Assembly: GCA_965153455.1 (NCBI GenBank)
Contig: OZ234493.1
Span: 13,010,213 to 13,074,212 of the forward strand
Length of the DNA stretch: 64,000 nucleotides
Direction of reading: 5' to 3'
DNA from: Sphagnum compactum
Taxonomy: Eukaryota; Bryophyta; Sphagnopsida; Sphagnales
This document shows, in pieces, positions 12,544 through 23,269 of the stretch (the stretch's first letter is position 1; each line of letters opens with the position of its first letter). The translations under genes and the position numbers were made by a program. The notes beneath the pieces were generated by a model. The model ran no database searches. It was not told where the DNA came from and worked only from the letters and a program-made list of their open reading frames with translations.

Positions 12544-12601
12544 GCTTGTGTTGTAATCGGTAGAGTTCTTTAGAGAACTAGGGTTCAATTCCCCCACAAG
12601 C
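12544..12601 (+). other. tRNA-like folded sequence, too short for a tRNA
   Basis: The ends GCTTGTG and CACAAGC are complementary over 7 bp like an acceptor stem. Inside are AGTTC/GAACT (anticodon-like stem), GGTAGAG (A-box-like) and GGGTTCAATTCCC (B-box-like). At 58 bp it lacks the length of a real tRNA, so it is at best a decayed tRNA or the head of a tRNA-derived SINE. Confidence 0.3.
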
Positions 12602-12808
12602 TTTTGATTTCCAAGAATGAAATTAGGGTTTATGATTACCAAGTATGAAATTAGGGCTTAGGATTCCCCACTATGAGATTAGCATGTGAACTTTACTACA
12701 TATAAACTAGTAGTACGCATATCTACAATTTATCAAAAATTTGAAAAATTGACAAATGCATAACCGGCAATGAATGAAAAATTTCAAATGGATGCAATAA
12801 CCGCATCC

Positions 12809-12894
12809 GTTCCCTTCAAGTTCCCAATGTGTGTTTTCATCAGGTTCCCAACATGTTCCCGAAGTTCCCAATGTGTTTCCCCAAAGGTGTTCCC
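12809..12894. repeat. Cluster of GTTCCC motifs
   Basis: Six GTTCCC words (with one GTTTCCCC variant) at 7-25 bp spacing. The same motif style recurs at 13180-13233, in the 56-bp minisatellite at 27.3 kb, and on the other strand (GGGAAC) near 52.1 kb. Confidence 0.6.
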
Positions 12895-12961
12895 AATAGT
12901 ACCCTGGCTTTAATCCCATATGTTTTGCCCAAAGTCCTCCCCTTCTCAATCAAGTATATAG

Positions 12962-13067
12962 GTGGGCCAAAGGGGCAGGCCCACTACATCTTTCCGTAGA
13001 ATCTTCTATCTCGGGGAGCCTCCATTTTTGCAACTATTTTTGGTGATGGGCCAATCAGATTGGCCCA
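12962..13067. promoter_or_regulatory. Site II-like and paired CCAAT palindrome upstream of the PPR gene
   Basis: GTGGGCC at 12962 is mirrored by GGCCCAC 15 bases on. At 13047-13067 two 10-bp arms (TGGGCCAATC and GATTGGCCCA) form a perfect palindrome around one base. The arms contain TGGGCC (site II, bound by TCP factors) and CCAATCA (bound by NF-Y). Such elements are common in plant promoters of organelle-protein genes; the nearest gene is the PPR gene about 750 bp downstream. Function is inferred. Confidence 0.45.
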
Positions 13068-13179
13068 TTCATTGCAAGAAAAAAAAAGTTGGACTTGTGA
13101 GGCACCCCCAACTAATTAATATGAAACAGAATAAGTACCCAGAATATATCATTTTTTATTTATTTTTCATTTTTCCCTA

Positions 13180-13233
13180 GTTCCCATGATGTTCCCTTTG
13201 ATGAGTTCCCAATGGGTTCCCATCAGGTTCCCG
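13180..13233. repeat. Second cluster of GTTCCC motifs
   Basis: Five GTTCCC words within 54 bp, resembling the cluster at 12809-12894. Confidence 0.6.
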
Positions 13234-13281
13234 ATATGTTCACATAAAAAAATTTGAACTTGCATAATTCCTTATATTTGG

Positions 13282-13336
13282 CTAACCCTAATTCCTTCGA
13301 CCCTAATTTCAAAACCCTAATTCATTCACCCCTAAT
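13282..13336. promoter_or_regulatory. Telo-box-like CCCTAA cluster in the probable PPR leader
   Basis: Four (A)CCCTAAT words, one as AAAACCCTAA. Telo-boxes (AAACCCTAA) near the transcription start, together with site II elements, are known from plant genes for ribosomal and organelle proteins. Downstream to 13813 are TGG, TTG and TTC triplet runs and an ATT run (about 13710-13740), fitting a 5' leader. Confidence 0.4.
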
Positions 13337-13813
13337 CGCTTGAAGCTTCTTCGTTGAGGCCTGAGACCAAAGAGGTGGTGGTGGTGGTGGTGGTGCTTTT
13401 TCCTCTTCTTCCAATGCACAGATCCATGTTAGGAGATTTCGATCTCGGCGATGTTTTTGTCTTGTTGTTGTTGTTGCTGTTCTTCTTCTTCTTCTTCCAG
13501 GCGGCGGCTTGATGACGATGTGCAAAAGTCGTGCAAAAATGTTCTTCCATTCTGTCATATAACGGTTTGAAAATATTCTTCCAAGTGCGGCCGTGTTACA
13601 AGAACAACGAGAACAATCGCTCCTTTTTTGTTGGTTGTGTTCATGGAAGTGCGAAAAGCAATCATTATTGAGGCGCGTCGCTTCGGACCTCTTCTCTTCA
13701 GTGAGTTTCGAATTATTATTGTTATTATTATTATTATTTTGTATTTTTTTTGGGGTTTGAGATTTTTCGGTCGCTCTTGCTTTATACCACATTTCTCTAG
13801 TTCAAGCAGTGCG

Positions 13814-16800
13814 ATGAATCAAGAGTTTGGGAGGGAAGGGGGCCGAGCAAGTTCTGAATTTCGGACACTGAATTGGACAGATTCTGGTTGGTGCAGCAGA
13901 GCTTTAACTGGCCGGAGTGGAGAGTTTCGTCCAACTGCAGCAGTAGCAGGTCAATTCCAATGTGCACCTAATTTGTGCTTTGAATTTGGGATGCAAAAAT
14001 GAAAAACAAGGGTTTTCATACTGCACTTTCTCAACTTTGAAACCTTGGTTGCCATAATTTTTACTCTAAGAAAAATCTTTGAAACTCACAGACGGCCAAT
14101 CCACTCTAGATGTGTCCAACAAATCCAGTGGTGATAAACCTAGTCAAGCTGAGACTGTCAGCAATAAACTGATCCTGAAAAACATTCAATTCTTTCCAAA
14201 TGTGGAAATGACCCATGAAGCATGCGCTTTTGGTACCATTGGTATTGCCACAAACTGGATAGAAATTCAGGACATCTTTGTCTCTTGTGGATTTGCATAC
14301 ATCTAAAGACACTTTAATCAAGCAAACAAAACTGATCCTGAAAAGCATTCAGTTCTTTCCAAATGTGGAAGTGACCTTTGAAGCATGTGCTTCTGATACC
14401 ATTTGGTAGTGCCACAAACTGAATAGAAACCTAGGACATCTTCTGTCTCTTGTGGATTGTATATGTGTATCAAGGTTTGACACAAAGGATTTAGCATTGT
14501 TGTGCAGGATGGGCAAAGGCCATTGCTGCACTTGCTAGATTTTTTTGAATCAAAAGTATTTAGTTTGGGTGGTAATTGTGCAGGATCAATTCAATCAACT
14601 CCAGTGTTTCTCGTTGTCAGTTATACATGAGCATAGTCCATGGGCATGAGGAAAGGTAGTCAGTCCCCTATATGAGGTTGTTACAGTTCTCACCCATTCC
14701 TGCAGTTTCTTCAGGTCACAAAGAGAAGCTTTGGCGGGAGTTCTTTTCAGATCCTTCACAGTGGTGGGATCACAGGTCAGGGAAGGTAAAATTAATCATG
14801 ATTTCTGTTGAAATTTTCTTCATCAATGGAGAAAGGCAGAATAGCTTTGTAATCATAGCCTGGTGGTCCACACAAGTTGTACAGACATGCAATGGGCTGC
14901 ACTTCTTGATTTGGATTTCTGGTCATAGGTGAATGTGAGGTATCCAGATTTCAAGCATAAGAAGCGACAGGAGGCACTCTGGCTTGACGACAGATGGATT
15001 CCTCCTTGGGTTGTTGCGGAAATTGCTGCCCTGGCACCAGGGACAGTACCATTGAAAATTTCTTCATTAAACAGAAGACTTACGAGTTATGTGAAGGCAG
15101 GGCAGTATGAGAAGACATTGGAGGTTTTCCAACAAATGGGAAGAGAACACATAAGTCCTGATAGATTCACATTTGTTCCAGTGCTTAATGCATGTGCTAA
15201 TTTACGGGCACTTCAAGAGGGCAGGCGTGTTCATGAACAAATCATTCAAAGCAGCTGTGAGACTGATGTCTTTGTGGGTACTAGCCTTGTTGATATGTAT
15301 GCCAAAAATGGGAGCATGGAGGATGCTTGGAGAGTGTTCAACAAGATGCCAAAACGCAATGTTGTCTCTTGGACTGTTATGATTCAAGGACATGTGAAAT
15401 GTGGGCAAGGGAAGAAGGCATTGGAACTATTTCGACAAATGCAATTGCAAGGGGTGAAACCCAACCCTGTCACTTTTGTGGGAGTCCTGAATGCATGTGC
15501 AACTGCAGTGGCACTTGAAGAGGGTAGGCATGTTCATGAGCAGATCTTGCAAAGTGGTTGTGAGTCTGATGTCACTGTTGGTAATAGCCTTATTGACATG
15601 TATGCCAAATGTGGGAGCATGGAGGATGCTTGGAGAGTGTTCAACAAAATGCCCGTGCGCACTGTGGTCTCTTGGACTGCAATGATTGTGGGGCATGTAA
15701 AATGTGGGCAAGGGCAGAGAGCATTGGAGCTATTTCAACAAATGCAATTGGAGAATGTGCAGCCAGATCCTGTCACTTTTATGGGGGTTCTGAATGCATG
15801 TGCAAGTGTACTGGCACTTGCTGAGGGTAGGCGTATTCATCAACAGATTATGCAATGTGGTTGTGAGTCTGCTGTCTTTGTGGGTAATAGCCTCATTGAC
15901 ATGTACACCAAATGTGGGAGCATTGAGGATGCATGGGCAGTGTTCAACAAAATGTGCACACGGGATGTGGTCTCTTGGAATGCCATGATACTTGGACATG
16001 TGAAATGTGGGCAAGGGCAGAAGGCATTGGAACTATTTCAACAAATGCAATGGGAAGGGGTGCAGCCAGACCCTCTCACTTTTGTGGGTGTCCTGAATGC
16101 GTGTGCCAGTATAGCAGCACTTGCTGAGGGCATGCAGGTTCATCGACAGATCATTCAAAATGGTTGTGAGTCTGATCTGTTTGTGGGTAATAGTCTCATT
16201 GACATGTATGCCAAAAGTGGGAGCATGGAGAAAGCTTGGAGAGTGTTCAACAAGATGCCTTCACATGATTTGGTCTCTTGGAATGCCATGCTTGGAGGAT
16301 TTGCAATGCATGGGCAGATCAAGGAAGCTCTTACACATTTTGAACTGATGCCCCAAGAAGTTGTAGATGCAGATAACATCACCTTTGTTGGTCTTCTGTC
16401 AGCATGTAGCCATGGGGGCTTGATGGAGGAAGGCCTGCATTACTTCAATATCATGGGTTTAGTTTACAATGTTTCAGCTACAGTGGAGCACTGTGTTTGC
16501 ATCGTTGATCTTCTTGGTCGTGCTGGCCATCTGCAGGAGGCAGAAAATTTCATCAAAACAATGTTGTGTGAATCAAGTGCTTCTGTGTGGACAGCCTTGC
16601 TTGGGGCGTGCAGAATTCATGGTGAGGTGCAGATGGCAGAGCGTATTGCAAATATAATTCTTGAGATTGACCCTGGAAATGCCATGTGTTATGCATTCTT
16701 ATCCAACATCTATGCTGCTGGTGGCAAGTGGAATCTTTCACACAGATATTCAACAACAGAGAAAGAAACAGGTTGTGAAGAAAGAGCAGGGTTGCAGTTG

Positions 16801-16818
16801 GATTCAAGTGAACAGTGA
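13814..16818 (+). CDS. PDF-motif pentatricopeptide repeat protein, C-terminus truncated by frameshift
   Basis: Probable organelle RNA-binding protein. Proposed exons 13814-13949, 14706-14785 and 14929-16818 keep one frame and give 701 residues. Exon 1 and its start are the least certain: another in-frame ATG lies at 13643, and no clear targeting peptide is visible. Exon 2 (LWREFFSDPSQWWDHRSGK) joined to exon 3 (VRYPDFKHKKRQEALWL, then PPWV) forms a motif like the PDF motif of OSB organellar single-strand DNA-binding proteins. Then come PLS-type repeats in units of 101 residues (VVSW..MI..HVKCGQG, ALELFQQMQ, P..VTFVGVLNACA, GR.VHEQI, VGNSLIDMYAKCGSMEDAW), followed by E-domain-like LLGRAGHLQEAENFI and ALLGACRIHGEVQMAE. 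The frame then shifts near 16744 and ends at 16818, removing the DYW domain whose remains follow. Confidence 0.8.
14166..14462. repeat. Direct duplication, 163-bp period, in PPR intron 1
   Basis: AAACTGATCCTGAAAA begins copies at about 14166 and 14329. Both run through CATTCA(A/G)TTCTTTCCAAATG and end near CTCTTGTGGATT. The second copy contains TGATACCA, whose complement resembles a tRNA-Met primer-binding site, but no LTR pair was found. Confidence 0.75.
15058..16290 (+). repeat. 303-bp near-identical tandem repeat within the PPR coding region
   Basis: The VVSW-type codons recur at 15361, 15664, 15967 and 16270, and the DMY codons at 15292, 15595, 15898 and 16201, exactly 303 bp apart. Long stretches are almost identical at the DNA level, for example GGGAGCATGGAGGATGCTTG in two units. 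One unit equals one P-L-S triplet. Confidence 0.92.
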
Positions 16819-17187
16819 GGTGCATTCTTTTGTAGCAGCTGATCAAGACTACCCTAAAATAGCTGACATCCATGCAGAATGGATGAGATTGTCTGGGAAG
16901 ATGAAAGATTCAGGTTATGTGGTAGACACGAATTTTGTTCTGCATGATGTAGAGGAAGGAGAAGTCTCATTTTTGTAAACATAGTGAGAAATTAGCTATT
17001 GCATTTGGGCTCATCAGCACACCTTCTGGTACTCCACTCTGCAATTCTCACAAATTCTAGGGTATGTGGTGAGTGCCATGCTTCCACCAAGTTTAATACA
17101 AAAATAGTTGGGAGAGGAATCATAGTCAGGGATTCCAATCGATTGCATCACTTTGAAGATGTCATTTGCTCATGCAGGGATTATTGG
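16744..17187 (+). pseudogene. DYW deaminase-like domain remnant, frameshifted
   Basis: Continues the PPR gene in other frames. After the first shift it reads DIQQQRKKQVVKKEQGCSW through GYVVDTNFVLHDVEEGE. A second shift in a run of five T (about 16970) gives KHSEKLAIAFGLIST (HSE of the deaminase HxE motif). A third near 17050 gives RVCGECHASTKF (CxxCH), IIVRDSNRLHHFED and CSCRDYW at 17170-17187. The stop that normally follows DYW is absent. Cytidine-deaminase-type RNA editing activity is expected of an intact domain; this one cannot be made without correcting three shifts. Confidence 0.85.
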
Positions 17188-18996
17188 TCATATGCATTCA
17201 AGGCCTTATATCTTTTCTTTTGTTTCTTCACATGTATAATGGCATATACGTACATTTCCAACGTGGTATCCTTTCTTTTACCATAATAATCTTAAATATT
17301 CTCCTAGAACATAGTAATCAAAGACAGAAAATTGAAAAGAATAGACTTAAAGAAAAGACACGGTTAGGTTAAGTGACATGTCATATTAGACATCTACATT
17401 TTGACATAAAAAGTTCATCCTCAAAAGGTTGAATTCACTCTAACAATCTCAAAAGTTCCCAACAATTTCCCATACAATCACCCATTTCCCAACAACATAA
17501 TTGGTGATAGAATTGTCTTTGTGAACTTTTCCAATGATGTTTCAGATGACAACAACTAACATGATGGGTGTTGGAATCTTCCACCCAAACTTTTCCAATG
17601 TGATGGGGAAGTGCAAACTAAAATTTTCTATTGCTATTTTATATACCCATCCCATCAACAGTAGGAAGAAGAAAGGGGAAGTTGCAACAGAAAAGCCTGA
17701 CAAGAACAAAAAACCACCCTAAGGAGTCAGTGCAAAAGCAAACCCTGCATTTCTGGATAGTCATTTTCCTTAAACAAGGGGTTCCACTGCATGAAGTGAA
17801 AGTACATTCAACTTTTGGCCATTTGTTGGAATAAAACATAATCAAATTGGCCTATTGCCCAGTGCAGTTGCCCACCACCGCGCTTAAAAACTGGCTCCTT
17901 GAAAGCAGTCCCAACAAGCTGAATGACTGAGCTTGTCAAGTACAATAGCAATAAAACATCAATCCAGGAGTGACGAAATAACCTTCATGGGCTTGAGAAC
18001 ATGTAACCGCCTGGGCACCCCCTGAAACACCGGAAACTGCTCTCCGTGGCAATGCCTGGCATTGAGACCTACATGGTTGACCATCAGCTGACAAACATTG
18101 AGATAGAGGAGAACCAAAAAAAAGACTCTATCTCAGCACATCAGCAGTTTCTTTCTTATGTCTACTTCTTGTACTAAATCATCACGTATTCTATCAGGAT
18201 ACCAAAGTCAACTGCTAAGTGTAATGGCTTCACCATCACAACTTCTGTTATGATACCAGAAAGCTAGTGAGCCTAAATAGGCAGAGGATGTTAACTGCTA
18301 AAAACCTCATTCCATACCTAGCCCCCAATTACAAGATCCTGACTCACATCATGTCCAAAATCAATAACTGCGCTGGATAATGATAGAAATGAACTGACAT
18401 GGAGGAAAACCCTTTCCATACATGACACCTTGTTCTTGTTATTTATACCCCTGACAAGAAGCAGTCTTGTGACATGAAAACTCAGCTAAAGAGATAACAA
18501 AACACCTAACAGACAGAAAGAAAGGCTGAAAGACACCAGTGCAGCTGAAGGATGTTTTTCAAGCCTGAAAGGGCAGGAGTGAAGCTTTTTGTATGCCATA
18601 TCACGTATAGACAGTGTGACAACATACATGTCTAGAACCTTCCATTTGTTCCTGTCATACCTAAGACACACGTCATCAGAATTTTCTATCCAGTCTGATC
18701 AAGCATAAAGCCAAGAGATCATTTAAGCAAAGAAATCAATGGCAAGGACAGGTTACAGACTAAGACAGCAGGAGGATGACTTGGGGGAAGACTCCACAGG
18801 GTCCTGGCAAGAATCGAAACTGAGTATGCTTAGAACTACTGTATGCTTTTACCACAGAATCTATAAGAGAAAGAAGCAAGACCCCTCACCTAAGGTATAA
18901 ACACTCAAGGTTTCTCACTGTGTGCAAGAGGCATTTGTGCTATACTGTCCTCTTGGACACACAGAAGAAGCTCCCAGAGCCCAAAATGAAGATCTA
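17188..18996. other. Intergenic between PPR and zinc-finger genes
   Basis: No coding region recognised. The right part, immediately below the zinc-finger stop codon, probably includes its 3' UTR. No repeats stand out. Confidence 0.5.
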
Positions 18997-21482
18997 TCAT
19001 GTCCCTGCTCTGTCAGGTTGCTGCTGTTGAGGCTGTTGAGCACCAGGATGACCTGTTACTGGAGCTCTTTGCGTTCCTCCTGTATCTTCTCTACCAAGAG
19101 CAGCTGAGGAAGGCCCGGACATTGGCAACCACTGTTGCTGTGGGTGAAATGGATACCATGGATGAACAGGTGGGACAATGCCTTGTGATGATGTTGCAAA
19201 GTAGTTGGGGGTGTCTTCGTACCTCATATAGTCACTATACAGCGTAGGAAACGATGGTCTAGATCCTGGAAAGCCAATTGTGAATGGGCCAGCATAGAAG
19301 ATTGAGGGAGAATGTTGCATCCCTTCTGGGATTGCAGGAGCCACACAAGCCTGGAAACCAAAATTAGGATGAGGATATGTCTGGCCTGGAACAATTCCAC
19401 TCATCACTGGCATTCTTGGCATCCCTTCATAAGACATCAACCGTCCTGGATGAGGCACTGCAAAGGGTGAGCCATGTGTATGCGTTGGTCGTGTGGGAGA
19501 GGGTGCCATCATCATGTGTGAGCCATGAGGTTGCACCAGTTGTGAGATAGGAAGACGGCTTTGCATGCCATAGCCTATCCTGCCACCCCATTCTCGGTTT
19601 GCATTTGCTGCAGCAGCAGCCATTCGATTGGCATGCATCTGTGCACGTTTATCCACTTGACGCTCCCGCTTGTGAGCATTTTGGTGGCCACCCAGGGCCT
19701 GAGAGCTTGCAAACTCCCTCTTACAAAAGTGGCAATCATACTTTCGATTTTCATTCAAGGGAACACTAGGTGAACCTGAGAGAACACTCACACCTTCTGT
19801 GCCTTGGTTTCCAGTAGTTGGCATGGTAACTGAGGAACATTGCATCTTGCCAGCCTCCCCACTATTCTGACTTGCTTCCACTTCCATCACCTCCTCCTCA
19901 CCAGCATCTTCTGGAATTGCTTCCATTTCCGAAGTCCCTCCTGTGGAGTGGGAAGGAAGAGAATGAAACTCTTCAAGTTGACTGGATCCATCTTGCTGCT
20001 CCTTACCTCTATTGCTCCTACCAATAGTAGCTGCACCTTCATCTCCGTTCCTGCTTGATGTCAATGGCCAGTTCATCTCGACACCAAACAGTTTCACAGC
20101 TTCCCCTCCTCCTCCTACTCTGTCCCGTTCTGCACCTCCCATAGACAGCCAGGGTGTGGTCTCTAACTGGACAAAATCTAGACTGCGAGGTCGGGCTTCT
20201 GATCCAGGTGCTTCATGTCCTGTCCTTCTACCAAAAGCTTGATCAACATCATCATCATCATCCCCCCTGTGTCGTATGCTGGGTGACAAGGCCATTGGGG
20301 GGCATTGATCCGGATGATACAAATGCTCTGACCCTTCTCCTACATCCCGGAAGCCCAGAGCAAGATCTGTAGACTCTTCTTTATCTTTGAAGAAAGAAAT
20401 CCGGTGGGATGAGAATCTAGTCCGATTCAAATCTCTGGATGGAGGAACACTCACTTCAAGATCTTGTGTGTCTTGGTCTTGTGTGTCGTCGTCTTCTTCA
20501 TTTGCTGCTCGTTTGTTGTCCTTGTGGTCATGCTTTAGTCCCTCAGCTATACATACTAGGGTCGAATCCTTTTGCAATTGTAAACCATCTCCCACCTGCG
20601 CCTTTTGCACATTAGATAAGCAAACCCTGAGACAAATGCATGCTATAGCTGATACAAGTTCCACAGATTTCTCAATCCTTTTTCCTCCTTAGCTGTAACA
20701 TGGCAGGCAATAAGTGGGGTGAGGGGGGGCCATGCCATGCATACATCCATTCTTTTGCCCTATCAGAATCTTCTTCTTGTGACATGTGGTGGTGAGAAAA
20801 AACAGATGATCTGAACGTTTCTCCTCATATTTCTTGTATTTTCTTGCAATTTGGGTGTGCAGGTGCATGCACATACATGCAACAACAATTTTACCTTTTG
20901 GTCAAGAGTCAGCTGGAACGGGTCCTTGGCAGCAGCAGCAGCTGTAATTGAGATCTTGGAGCCTTCTACAGCAACCTGTATATCAGCAGCAGCGGAGGGG
21001 GGTTTGTGCTGCTGCCGCTCCTCCTCACTAAACAGTGGTCTTGAAGACTTGTCCTCCGGAGGAGATGTGGAATGCCGCTGCCGCTGCTGTTGTCCTAATT
21101 TCAAGTCCTTGGAGTTCTTATCTAGCTGAAGCCTTGGGGACTTTTGTTGCAAAATAAAAACTTCTTCTTCTTCTCCTTCTTCTTCACCACCACCGCCGCC
21201 ACCAGCCGACTGCTGCTCCAGCGCTGCTGCTGCTATCAATAGAGAGTGATGTGAGAGCTTAGGCCTCTCTGCTCTTCCGAACACGAGATCACCCTGCGTT
21301 TCCCTGTGCCTCTTAGTACTGGATCCCATCGAAGCTTCACTCTCATCCTCACTCTCATCGTCACTCCTCACCGCTATATGTCGTTGCTGCTGCTGCTGCT
21401 CCACTGCTCTCAATCTCTCACTTCGCAGCACCAAGTCGCCAAAACCAGAACCGCGCAATGACAATCCCACAAACCTCGACAT
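18997..21482 (-). CDS. Single C2H2 (QALGGH) zinc-finger transcription factor, GIS/ZFP8-like
   Basis: Plant-specific nuclear DNA-binding protein; relatives regulate trichome and organ development through gibberellin and cytokinin signals, but this gene's role is unknown. Two exons: 20895-21482 (ATG at 21482) and 18997-20595; 728 residues. The finger CHFCKREFASSQALGGHQNA (about residues 484-504, C-x2-C-x12-H-x3-H) carries the plant QALGGH signature. Upstream is AVKLFGVEMN, like the KLFGF motif of GIS/ZFP8 proteins. The rest is low-complexity: Gln, Ala, Gly and Glu runs in exon 1, acidic stretches in exon 2, and a Pro/Gly/Met-rich C-terminus ending in a Gln run. The protein is about three times longer than typical angiosperm relatives. 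No LxLxL repression motif is seen. The exon 2 acceptor (GCGCAG) is weak, so the junction could move upstream. Confidence 0.85.
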
Positions 21483-22250
21483 CACACAACACACACACTC
21501 TCCTTACACTCCCCATCCAAAACCGCCCCCCCCGCGCCCCCCACACACACACACACTCTGTCTCTGTGTGTCTCTCTCTCTGGGCTTAACTTTTTCTCTC
21601 CACACACACACCTCTCTCTCTCAGATTTACTTCTTCCACAAAACGCCTTCTCCTCCTCCTCCTCCTCCTCCTCCTCTTCTACAACCACCACTCTATCCTT
21701 CACATCTACTATAACACCAAACAACAGACGCCGCTGCCAGCGCCATAGAACCCTCCTCCTGACAAACTCTTCTCCCCTCTTCTTCCACGACTACCAACAA
21801 CACCGCTACCCCCCAGCGCCGCCGCCGCCGCAGTCACATGTCTAATCCCAGTTTTCCTTTTCCAGAAAATCTTCCCAAACCCGAACTTGTTCCAAATCCC
21901 TCAGCAAACAAGTTCCCTCGGCAAGCAAAGTTCCAAATCTCCTTTTTCTGAGAAGGATCTTTTGCCGCCCTCTTTGTCTGTCGCTCTCTCTCGTCTCGTC
22001 TCTTCTCTTCTCTCGTCTCTCGCGCACTCGGCAGAGAGCCGCTAGAATAGGAGAACCGCGACCGGGGGGAGCGGGAGTGGGACCCACACTTTCTCCGGGT
22101 GATGTCCCTCGAGAGGCGCACGCCAGTAAGAAGGCCGCAGCAAGGCACCGCCGTATCTGCGGCAACGGGTAACGTGTCGGCAGCAACGGCAGAAGCAAAC
22201 AGTCTAGGCTTCCTAGGGACGCATAAGGACCGCAAGGGCGGTTGAATGAA
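21483..22250 (-). promoter_or_regulatory. CT-rich leader and promoter region of the zinc-finger gene
   Basis: On the gene strand this is GA-, GT- and GAGG-rich with CA/TG runs (21530-21555) and a GAG run (about 21650-21675), typical of a long plant 5' UTR. Two overlapping open frames (about 118 and 174 codons) exist, but they look like by-products of base composition or uORFs rather than genes. GC content drops sharply after about 22250. Confidence 0.45.
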
Positions 22251-23140
22251 TATCAACCACTCAAACACTGGGGGGGGCCAAAGTTTAGGCCCTTGGGGAG
22301 GGCGTGGGGCGAGAGGAGAGACCGACATCCAAGACCAGGTTGGCTCAATGTCAGCCACTCGTTTACATTTAAGAGAATTGAAGAGTTTAGTACTAAGCAG
22401 GGTTTCTTTTAAGGATTTTGTAATATAGCCAAAGTGGCGATCATCCAGAAAATAATTTGCCCAAATATTTGGCTACAGACATAATAGATATAAAGCTAGA
22501 AATCTTATTTCTAAATAAAATAAAATAAAGAATAATAATTTCACCCCTCCAGAATCCTTCTATATTCTTGGCTATTTTCTGGAAGTTATCAATCACATGA
22601 GACGGTGGCAATTTGGAAATTTATTAATTCGAGATCTGGCGAATTTGGGCCTTTTTTTTTTTCCCCATGGAAAATCCTTTGTATATAGGTCGAAATTACA
22701 TTTTTCAGGTCGAAATTTGGCGAATTTAATTCGCCATTAAAAGAAACACTGGTACTAGTACTACTGGGGGGGGGGGGGGGGCGGTTAGTTTTGATTTGTG
22801 ACCACTCGTTGGATGCGTGATTCTGCGTCACTAGTTTTTTTTTGTTTTGTTTTTCCCGGTCCCTCCTTCTCAGCCGTCCTTCTCAGGTGCAATTCTGAGC
22901 CACTCGTTTTGCAACAGTCATTTCTAGCCACCAATTTTGGGTGTTGCCGAATCCTGACTCGTCCCGTTTTTGCCCTTTTTTCAAACACTTTTTCCCAATG
23001 ACACGACCATTTGGGGGAACAAAAGGGCCCCCAGAAAGTATCTCTTTGTTGATTTCCTATTGGCTCGTGTCATCGTGGCTTCGCTCTGGAACTTACACGT
23101 GGCAGCGAGATTGGGTTCGTTTGCTGTTCTTTTCTTTTTT
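22251..23140. other. Intergenic, no gene seen
   Basis: Contains a run of about 17 G at 22766 and two TGGCGAATTT words (22638, 22719). No coding signal recognised. Confidence 0.5.
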
Positions 23141-23242
23141 CTCTAATTTATTTACTATTCCCCCCCCCGGGTAAAATTTGGCTTCTTTTATTTCTCTAAT
23201 TTATTTACTATTCCCCCCCGGGTAAAATTTGGCTTCTTTTAC
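23141..23242. repeat. 53-bp direct tandem duplication
   Basis: CTCTAATTTATTTACTATTC, a C run, GGGTAAAATTTGGCTTC occurs at 23141 and again at 23194; the copies differ mainly in C-run length. Confidence 0.9.
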
Positions 23243-23269
23243 TCCAATAATCATAAATTACCGTAGTAG

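Noticed and set aside
12544-12601. Functional tRNA gene
   Set aside because: 58 bp is too short, the D-arm is missing and the anticodon loop is six bases.
13322-13792. - strand open frames with Asn, Lys and Pro runs
   Set aside because: They arise from triplet runs in the probable PPR leader and are antisense to it.
14079-14306. Open frame in PPR intron 1
   Set aside because: It lies in a 163-bp direct duplication, matches no family, and is bypassed by exons whose phases agree.
14380-14402. Complement of TGATACCA resembling a tRNA-Met primer-binding site
   Set aside because: No LTR end (CA before the site), no paired LTR, and no retroelement coding nearby.
21842-22358. Two overlapping open frames of 118 and 174 codons upstream of the zinc-finger gene
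   Set aside because: CT/GA-rich composition, Arg/Ser/Glu-rich translation and no family; better explained as 5' leader.
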